Below are positions 25,553 through 32,448 of a stretch of 32,448 nt of DNA, piece after piece. A program made the translations under genes and the position numbers. The stretch's first letter is position 1, and every line of letters begins with the position of its first letter. A model generated the notes under the pieces. It saw nothing but the letters and a program-made list of their open reading frames with translations, ran no database searches and was not told the DNA's origin. The stretch covers positions 1-32,448 of the forward strand of contig JAIFMD010000022.1 of the NCBI GenBank assembly GCA_020048755.1, given 5' to 3'. Source of the DNA: Spirochaetota bacterium (GTDB taxonomy: Bacteria; Spirochaetota; Spirochaetia; Treponematales; UBA12059).

Positions 25553-26247
25553 ATGTAGTCGAATTGAAGGATGTCAAGAAGTATTACATGCTCGGGCAGA
25601 CGCGTGTGGATGCCCTGCGGGGTGTATCCCTGGCTATTGGCCAGGGAGAGTTCCTCGCCATTGCAGGCCCTTCCGGCTCGGGCAAGAGCACCATGCTCAA
25701 CATGTTCGGCTGCATCGACCTGCCTTCTGAGGGCTCGGTCAGGATAGACGGCACCGAGACGGAGAAGATGACAGACAAGGAACTGACCCGTTACCGCCGA
25801 ACCAAGATCAGCTTCATTTTCCAGTCGTTCAACCTGATACCGGTGCTTAACGTATACGAGAACATTGAGTTTCCGCTCCTCCTGCAGCGCTCGCTGACCA
25901 AGAAGGAGCGCCACGAGCGGGTGCTCAAGGCCGTCGAGGAAGTAGGCCTTCAGGACCGTATGAAGAACAAGAGCATGGAATTGTCCGGTGGGCAGCGGCA
26001 GCGCGTCGCCATCGCCCGCGCGCTCGTCACGAGGCCCCTGATCGTGCTGGCTGACGAGCCGACCGCCAACCTGGATTCAGAGACGGGCAAGCGCATCATC
26101 GAACTGATGCGCCAGATCAATGAAACCGAGAAGACAACGTTCGTGTTCTCCACCCATGATGCCCACATAATGAAAGAGGCCAGGCGCGTTGTGCGCATCC
26201 TTGACGGCCGAATCGTAGCCGGCGGCGACGTCGCCGGGGAGGGCTGA
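25549..26247 (+). CDS. ABC transporter ATP-binding protein (LolD/MacB type)
   Basis: Walker A GPSGSGKST, signature LSGGQRQRVAIARAL, Walker B LIVLADEPTANLD. ATGA overlap with TetR. Confidence 0.93.
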   Translation: MNVVELKDVKKYYMLGQTRVDALRGVSLAIGQGEFLAIAGPSGSGKSTMLNMFGCIDLPSEGSVRIDGTETEKMTDKELTRYRRTKISFIFQSFNLIPVLNVYENIEFPLLLQRSLTKKERHERVLKAVEEVGLQDRMKNKSMELSGGQRQRVAIARALVTRPLIVLADEPTANLDSETGKRIIELMRQINETEKTTFVFSTHDAHIMKEARRVVRILDGRIVAGGDVAGEG

Positions 26248-26251
26248 GGCC

Positions 26252-27667
26252 GTGCTGACGCTGACCATAGCATGGAGGACGCTTCTCCGGCGCAAGGGAC
26301 GCATGGCTCTCATAGCCGTGCTCGTGGGGTTCGGAACCTTCCTCATAGTATTCGGTGGCATGTTCGCCTCGTCGGTTGCCCGCGAATCCCGCGAGTCGAT
26401 CATAAGCAACTTTACCGGCGATTTCATCATCTACTCGGATAAATCCAAGACGTTGCCATCACCGTTCGCGTTTACCACGCCGCTGCCGAACGTGCAGGAC
26501 GCAGCAAAGATCGCTGCCCTGCTCGATGGAAACGACGAGGTGGAGTCGTATGCGATGTATTCGCAGAACTACGGACTCATCCAGGTTGAGCGTGCCGGCA
26601 AGAAGCTCGATCTGCCGTTCATTTTCTATGCCGTGGAGCCGGCTCCATACCGGAGCGTATTCTCCAATGTAAAGATGACCTCCGGCACGTTCTTCTCCCT
26701 TCCCGAGAAGGGTAGCGGGGGCACGGCAGGCTCCGGCATCATCGTAAGCCGTTACCAGAACGAGCAGTACCAGAAAAACTACGGCGTAACGCTTGAAACC
26801 GGTGAGAGTGTCACCCTGCTGGGCATCACCGAGGGTGGTGTAAACACCGTGCGCTCATCACTCAGCGGCATCTTCGAGCCACTGCGCTACCGTAGCGTGT
26901 TCGACTACATCAACTACATGGATTCAGCCACCTACTCCAGCCTGTACAACTTTACCGGTGTAACGGGCCTGCCTGACCAGTTCAACGACGCACTCGCAGC
27001 GGCCAATGTCGACGAGTCCAGCCTGTTCGAGCTGGGCGGCGACGACGCGTTCGGCAGGCTCGACCTGGCAAGCCTCACCGCGGAGACCCTCTCAGGGTTC
27101 ACCATGGTGGCGGTGCGGCTCAAGGACCACGACAGGGCCGGCGCGGTGATTGCCGCGCTGGAGGCTGAACCGGAGCTTGGCATAAAGATAGCCACCTGGG
27201 ACAAGGCTTCGGGCTTCTATGCGCAGATTTCACTGGCGCTCCAGGCGTTCATCTTCCTGGCCACCGGCCTGATATTCCTGGTCGTTACGCTGATCTTCAT
27301 GAACACGCTCATCATCAACGTGGTGGAGCGCACCGGCGAGATTGGCACGATGCGGGCTCTGGGCGCAGACAAGTCGTTTGTGCGCGGCGTATTCCTCACC
27401 GAGACCCTGATACTCAACATATCCGCCGCGCTGGCCGCCATGGTGGTCTCCGGCATCCTGCTGGTATTCGTCAGCGGTACCGGGTTGCCCCTGCCCGAGA
27501 CGATCTCGCAGTTCCTGATAGGCGGCGGTTCACTCAGGATGACGGTGGAGCTTCTGCCGTTCCTGGCCGCCCTGCTGACGGTGGTGGTGGTGTCAATACT
27601 GGCGACGATCTATCCGGTCAGTGTCGCGACTGCCATAACCCCGCTCAAGGCGATGAACGACAAGTAG
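26252..27667 (+). CDS. ABC transporter permease (FtsX/MacB-like)
   Basis: GTG start; MLTLTIAWRTLLRRKGRMALIAVLVGFGTFLIVFGGMF; C-terminal FtsX-like region with VVERTGEIGTMRALGADKSFVRGVFLTETL. Confidence 0.9.
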   Translation: MLTLTIAWRTLLRRKGRMALIAVLVGFGTFLIVFGGMFASSVARESRESIISNFTGDFIIYSDKSKTLPSPFAFTTPLPNVQDAAKIAALLDGNDEVESYAMYSQNYGLIQVERAGKKLDLPFIFYAVEPAPYRSVFSNVKMTSGTFFSLPEKGSGGTAGSGIIVSRYQNEQYQKNYGVTLETGESVTLLGITEGGVNTVRSSLSGIFEPLRYRSVFDYINYMDSATYSSLYNFTGVTGLPDQFNDALAAANVDESSLFELGGDDAFGRLDLASLTAETLSGFTMVAVRLKDHDRAGAVIAALEAEPELGIKIATWDKASGFYAQISLALQAFIFLATGLIFLVVTLIFMNTLIINVVERTGEIGTMRALGADKSFVRGVFLTETLILNISAALAAMVVSGILLVFVSGTGLPLPETISQFLIGGGSLRMTVELLPFLAALLTVVVVSILATIYPVSVATAITPLKAMNDK

Positions 27668-27677
27668 GAAGGAAATT

Positions 27678-29003
27678 ATGGGTGCATTCATAGGCTTGGC
27701 CTTTAAAAACGTATTCCGCCAGAAAAAGCGCAGCTTTACCCTGGGCATCAACTACGCGGTTGTCGCGTTCATACTCGTGCTGCTCCTTGCCTTTTCAAAA
27801 GGAGCTACGACCAACATCGCCACCAGCCTCGTCAAGTCAACGGCGGGCCACATAACGATAACGGGCCAGTTTGCCAAAGATGGCAAGATCTACAACGGAC
27901 TCCTCAAGACCGGCGAGATCGTGGCGGCGGTGGACAGGACCTTCGGTAGCGACGCACGGACGCTTACCCGGTACGCGGTGCAGTCGATGGTCTACTACAA
28001 CGGCCTTTCAAAGCGCTTGCCCTTTACCGGCATACAGTCAGACCGCGACACCGGCTTCAAGGATCAGTCAGCCTTCTCTTCTGGCTCCTGGGAAGATTTT
28101 GCCGCCGATCCCAACGGCGTGGCAATTCCAGCAGATGCCGCCGAGTACTTCGGCCTGACCAACGGCGACGAGATCGTGCTGTCCACGCGGACCCGGTTCG
28201 GTGCCTTCAATACGGGCATCCTCGTCGTGCGCGGCATCTATTCCACTGACAACTTCTTCTCCCGTGGCTACGTGCTGGCACACTACGAGTTCCTGCGCAA
28301 CCTGGACCTGGCGGCGGGTGACGCCTCGACCTCCGTCTATGTATACCTGCCCTCCACCAAGGGGCTGGACGAGCGCCGCGATCTCTTGATGGAAGAACTG
28401 CTGCTCGGCGGATTTGAAGTGTCGGTTCCCAAGACCGATTCAGAGGCTGTATCCGCCGTATCAGCGGCAAGCACCAAGTACGAGGAAGACAAGGAAGGCC
28501 GCGACCGGGTGATGCTCAAGCTGGCCACACTCGACGAGGTGCTCGGAATCGTGCGCACCGTCCTTGCGGCCGTCAACGCCGTAGGTGCCTTCATAGCGGC
28601 CATCATGCTGTTCGTCATCGCGGTGTCGATATTCATAAACCTCAAGATGAGCATCAACGAGCGCCTGCGTGAAATAGGCACGATGCGGGCTTTGGGCGTC
28701 GAGTCCAGCATGGTCACCGGCCTGTTTGTCACGGAAAGCGTCGCGCTCGCGGTCATCTTCTCGGCGGCGGGTGCCGTGCTGGCAGCGGTGGTAGCCACCA
28801 TCATACGCTTCGGCCCCGTGTTCCCGGCCGGCGGCAACCTTGGCCTGTTCCTCGAGGGCGGCCGCCTGGTACTGATACCCGCCCTGACCGCCATGGCCGG
28901 CGTCACGCTGACCATATCCCTGTTCGCGGCTTTCTTCTCGTACTTCCCGGCCAAGCGCGGCGGCGCCATACCGCCCGTGGACGCCTTCTCCAGAGTCTAT
29001 TGA
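27678..29003 (+). CDS. ABC transporter permease (FtsX/MacB-like), second subunit
   Basis: LAFKNVFRQKKRSFTLGINYAVVAFILVLLLAFSKG; SINERLREIGTMRALGVESSMVTGLFVTESVAL. Confidence 0.9.
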   Translation: MGAFIGLAFKNVFRQKKRSFTLGINYAVVAFILVLLLAFSKGATTNIATSLVKSTAGHITITGQFAKDGKIYNGLLKTGEIVAAVDRTFGSDARTLTRYAVQSMVYYNGLSKRLPFTGIQSDRDTGFKDQSAFSSGSWEDFAADPNGVAIPADAAEYFGLTNGDEIVLSTRTRFGAFNTGILVVRGIYSTDNFFSRGYVLAHYEFLRNLDLAAGDASTSVYVYLPSTKGLDERRDLLMEELLLGGFEVSVPKTDSEAVSAVSAASTKYEEDKEGRDRVMLKLATLDEVLGIVRTVLAAVNAVGAFIAAIMLFVIAVSIFINLKMSINERLREIGTMRALGVESSMVTGLFVTESVALAVIFSAAGAVLAAVVATIIRFGPVFPAGGNLGLFLEGGRLVLIPALTAMAGVTLTISLFAAFFSYFPAKRGGAIPPVDAFSRVY

Positions 29004-29032
29004 AACTGTTACCACTGATGAAAGGATCAACC

Positions 29033-29815
29033 ATGACCATCATACGTCGAATCATGACGGCGGCCCTTCTGACACTGGCCGCCGTACCGGGCGCTGTAGC
29101 CCAGTCCAGGACCGTCAGCTCCAATGACCCCAGGGCCCTCGCCATAGTCAAGGCCTTTGAAGAAAAACTCAACATAACCGACCTCGACGTGACCAACACG
29201 TTCACGCTGGTGCAGAAGAAGGCTGGCGAGTCTGATCGCGTCATACAGATCCAGATCTACCGCCGCGACAAGGCCGACACCTTTACCCTCGTGTTCAAGT
29301 ATCCGGAGAGCGAGAAGGGCAAAGGTTATTACCGCAGCAAGGACGACCTGTTCCTCTACCTGCCGTCTACCCGCGAATTTGTCTACCGCAACCGCAAGGA
29401 CGACGTGGGCTCCACGGACGTTCGCACCGACCTTTTTGGCAAGAGCGATGTCACCGCCCAGTACTGGGCCAACCTGGACGGCACCGCCATGGTAGCCAAG
29501 TGGGAAACCGACGTCATAAAGCTGGACGCCAAACAGCTGGATGTGTCGTTCCCCGTGCAGAAGTGGTACGTGCGCAAGACTGACGGCCTGCCGGTAAAGG
29601 TGGAGAATTTCAGCGCGTCGGGCACGCTGCTCCGCACGAGCTACTACCTGGACTACAAGCAGATCGCGCCTGGCAAGTTCATCTTTACCAAGCTGCTCGG
29701 CACCGATGCCCTGGAGAAGGGCCAGCAGACCCTGCTGACCAACGAGAACATTTCCACGGCCCGGATACCCGACTATACGTTCTCCAAGGCCTTCCTTGAG
29801 GAACAGTCGCGCTAA
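29033..29815 (+). CDS. LolA-like outer membrane lipoprotein-sorting protein
   Basis: Signal peptide MTIIRRIMTAALLTLAAVPGAVAQ; YYRSKDDLFLYLPSTREFVYRNRKDDVGSTDVRTDLFG typical of the COG2834-like group; lies in an ABC operon. Confidence 0.82.
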   Translation: MTIIRRIMTAALLTLAAVPGAVAQSRTVSSNDPRALAIVKAFEEKLNITDLDVTNTFTLVQKKAGESDRVIQIQIYRRDKADTFTLVFKYPESEKGKGYYRSKDDLFLYLPSTREFVYRNRKDDVGSTDVRTDLFGKSDVTAQYWANLDGTAMVAKWETDVIKLDAKQLDVSFPVQKWYVRKTDGLPVKVENFSASGTLLRTSYYLDYKQIAPGKFIFTKLLGTDALEKGQQTLLTNENISTARIPDYTFSKAFLEEQSR

Positions 29816-29828
29816 GGAGCGCAACGCC

Positions 29829-31156
29829 ATGAAACGCTTTTCCAAGTCGATGATTGCGGCTGCGCTGGCGCTTGCCGCGACGACGGTGTTGTTTGTCCCG
29901 CTCCGCGCATACGCCCAGGAGACGGGTGGGGACGACCTGTCTGCCTTCGAGGCGGACCTGTTCTCGGACGAGCCCGGCGCCGGCCTGGGTGCCGCCTTCG
30001 ATACCGGTGCAGCTCTTGGTGCAGCCCCGGATACGGTCAGGACGGAATACCTGGTCGGTGGGACCGTCGTAGCCAGCGCAGGTTCCAGCTTTACGTCCGC
30101 CCTGGATGAACTGGGCATGCTGTCCACCGTCTCCGGCAAGCTGTTCGCCAAGGTCAGCGTGCCGGATTACGGCGCGCTGTACATCGCCTACAATGCCAGG
30201 CATTCGCTGTTCCAGTCGTACTCGGGTTCCAATACCGCTTCCGACGCAACCGCTGCATCCGACCCGAGCTGCACTACAGCTTTGACCTGGCCAAGGTCCT
30301 GTTTGTCAGGCTGGGCAACCAGCTGATAGCCTGGGGGCCGTCGAGGATATGGAGTCCGGTGGATTTCATCAATCTGGAAAAGGCTGACGCGTTTGCTTCG
30401 CTGGATGCCCGGGTCGGCAAGCCAGGCTTGCGCCTTCACCTGCCACTGAAACGCTCCAACGCCTTCCTCTTTGCCGACTTTGCCAATCTGATCAGCGAGA
30501 GTGGTTCCAGCCGTACAGGCTGGGTCGCCGGTGATCCACTCGAGGCCGTAAACCTTGGCGGCCGTTTCGATTTCACCGCCGGTGCCTTTGAGTTCGGCCT
30601 TACTGGCTATGGTGGCAAGAATGCCCAGGCCCGCTTCGGCCTGGACGCCTCGGGACGGCTCCTCGGTACCACGGTCTACGGAGAGTTTGCCCTCAAGCCA
30701 GAGTACGATGACTATGTCTATTCTGCTCAGGCTTCACTCGGTTTTTCCCGGTCACTCGGAGAGCTCAAGCTCTGGACCCTGTCCGGCGAAGGCTTCTACA
30801 ATTCCGGTGGACAGGATCTGTCCGGGTATTCAGTCACGGAGCTTGCAACAGCGGTGACCAGTGCAACCTTGACCTCCGATGAAACCCGGGCGCTCAACCA
30901 GGGTGAATTTTACGCCTATGCGGCGCTTTCTGCTGCGGAACTGTTCTCGCCCTCGCTAACGACCAGCTTTTCAGGCATCGTCAACCTGTCGGACGTGTCG
31001 TACCGGCTGACTCTGTCAGAAGCCTTCTCGTTCCCGCGGGCAGTGCCGTTCACGCTTTCTGTTACCTATGCCGGGGGCGGCGCAGACAAGGAATTTACCC
31101 GCTTTGCGGGTGACCAGGCCTTCTCCGTGTCGGCATCGACGCGGGTGGAGTTCTGA
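29829..31156 (+). pseudogene. Outer-membrane beta-barrel-like protein interrupted by a -1 frameshift near 30264-30266
   Basis: Frame 1 MKRFSKSMIAAALALAATTVLFVPLRAYAQ... to ASDP. The next frame continues without a break as ELHYSFDLAKVLFVRLGNQLIAWGPSRIWSPVDFINLEKADAF... and ends RVEF* (C-terminal Phe). Confidence 0.75.
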
Positions 31157-31240
31157 GGACGTGTAATCCGATGGCCCGGCTGTATCGTTGAAAACATGGT
31201 TTTTTGTTGCGAACTTGCTGGATTTCTAAAAAAGTATTAA

Positions 31241-31285
31241 AATGACCCCATATTGATGCCAATTGAGTATCTTTATGGGGTCATT
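31241..31285 (+). promoter_or_regulatory. Perfect 12-bp inverted repeat immediately abutting the ATPase start codon
   Basis: AATGACCCCATA (31241-31252), 21-nt loop, TATGGGGTCATT (31274-31285), ATG at 31286. Confidence 0.75.
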
Positions 31286-32448
31286 ATGATAAGCAGACGA
31301 GCATTGACTGAACTTGAACAATGGTACTCCAAAAAAAACCGCAAGCCTCTGGTGCTCAGGGGGGCGCGGCAGGTAGGAAAATCAACCTTGGTCAGGGAAT
31401 TTGCTTCCGGCTCTGGCTTGCCGCTGTGGGAAGTAAACCTGGAGAAATTCCGGCTGCTCGACAGGGTTTTTGGAACCTTCGACCTACCGTTGATACTGCA
31501 GGAACTTTCCCTGACGCTCAATACAGCAAATGTAGGAAAAGGAAGCGGTGTATTGTTCCTTGATGAAATTCAGGAATGCCCGCAAGCGCTGGCGTGTCTT
31601 CGCTATTTCCATGAAGAAATGCCTGGCCTGGCGGTCATCGCCGCTGGCTCGCTGCTCGAGTTTACCCTCTCGCAGGCGGAATTTTCAATGCCAGTCGGGC
31701 GTGTCGAGTACTACTGGCTGGGTCCGCTGACCTTTGATGAATACCTGTCAGGCGCGGGAGAGCATGAGGCTATCGGGTTCCTGGACGCATGGAAACCGGG
31801 AGACAGTTTTCCAGCCTTGCTGCACCAGCGGATGTTGCTCAGGTTGCGCGAATTCCTGCTTGTGGGAGGGCTTCCAGAGGCGCTCCAGTCCTTCATCGAT
31901 ACCCATGATTTCAGGAGCGCAGTCGCGGTTCACCAGTCGATACTGGAAACCTACCGCGATGATTTCTCCCGGTATGCCCGTGGTGCCGAGCTGGAAAAGC
32001 TCAGACGGGTATTCGATGTGATACCGCGCGTCATAGGCAGGAAAGTACAGTACAGGCAGTTCCATCCGGACTGGAAGTCTCAGGATATCCGCCATTGCCT
32101 TGATCTGCTCCAGCGGGCGGGTATTGCATTCCCGGTTCTTCATGCTACGGGGCAGGGGCTTCCGCTCGGTGCTGGTGAGGATCCTACGGTATGGAAGGTG
32201 TTTTTTCTGGACGTCGGACTCGTCGGCACGGCCAATGGAAATGCCCTGCTGAGCCTGGATGATTTCATGGCCGGTAGCTTCCTCAACGAAGGAGTGCTGG
32301 CCGAGCAGTTCACGGCCCAGCATCTTGCTACTCTCCAGCCTCCGGCTCAGCGTTTCAAGCTCCATTACTGGTTGCGTGAAGGCAAGGCCCACAATGCCGA
32401 ACTCGACTTCCTGCTGTCGTCAGGCCATTCGGTTGTACCCCTCGAGGT
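31286..32448 (+). CDS. AAA+ ATPase of the DUF4143/COG1373 type (partial, runs off window end)
   Basis: MISRRALTELEQWYSKKNRKPLVLRGARQVGKSTLVREFA; LFLDEIQECPQALACLRYFHEEMPGLAVIAAGSLLEF; LREFLLVGGLPEAL; LREGKAHNAELDFLL. Confidence 0.9.
   Translation, partial: MISRRALTELEQWYSKKNRKPLVLRGARQVGKSTLVREFASGSGLPLWEVNLEKFRLLDRVFGTFDLPLILQELSLTLNTANVGKGSGVLFLDEIQECPQALACLRYFHEEMPGLAVIAAGSLLEFTLSQAEFSMPVGRVEYYWLGPLTFDEYLSGAGEHEAIGFLDAWKPGDSFPALLHQRMLLRLREFLLVGGLPEALQSFIDTHDFRSAVAVHQSILETYRDDFSRYARGAELEKLRRVFDVIPRVIGRKVQYRQFHPDWKSQDIRHCLDLLQRAGIAFPVLHATGQGLPLGAGEDPTVWKVFFLDVGLVGTANGNALLSLDDFMAGSFLNEGVLAEQFTAQHLATLQPPAQRFKLHYWLREGKAHNAELDFLLSSGHSVVPLE

Noticed and set aside
30227-30270. Programmed -1 frameshift in the beta-barrel gene
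   Set aside because: No X-XXY-YYZ heptamer near GAC CCG AGC; a one-base indel explains the data more simply.
31748-32392. 214-aa minus-strand ORF antisense to the AAA ATPase
   Set aside because: Antisense to a clear DUF4143 ATPase with Walker motifs; no independent support.

Overview
High-GC bacterial chromosomal window, about 32 kb and almost fully coding. The gene repertoire looks spirochaete-like, but that is inference only. Contents, left to right: a glmS-like amidotransferase (partial, -); a small membrane protein; an M28 lipoprotein peptidase; a 5TM-PAS histidine kinase; a class III nucleotide cyclase; an AT-rich inverted/tandem repeat element; an acyl-CoA synthetase; a lipoprotein; a four-gene partner-switching operon (two SpoIIE/PP2C phosphatases, STAS, HATPase); an NTP-transferase paired with a conserved hypothetical protein; a PAP2 phosphatase; a DHOD-like protein; a GGDEF / 2Fe-2S ferredoxin / GH13 glucosidase operon; a large exported protein; a TPR lipoprotein; a TraB-family membrane protein; a TetR / ABC / FtsX-like permease x2 / LolA-like / beta-barrel export operon in which the barrel gene is frameshifted; and a partial DUF4143-type AAA ATPase preceded by a perfect 12-bp inverted repeat. 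Main points for follow-up: (i) an A-AAA-AAG heptamer in a 12-codon leader ORF whose stop overlaps the TTG start of the anti-sigma-like HATPase; (ii) the frameshift in the beta-barrel gene; (iii) the ~315-bp repeat element with facing tandem units; (iv) a recurring leaderless promoter layout; (v) several clean operator-like palindromes; (vi) a TetR gene with an apparent CTG start.
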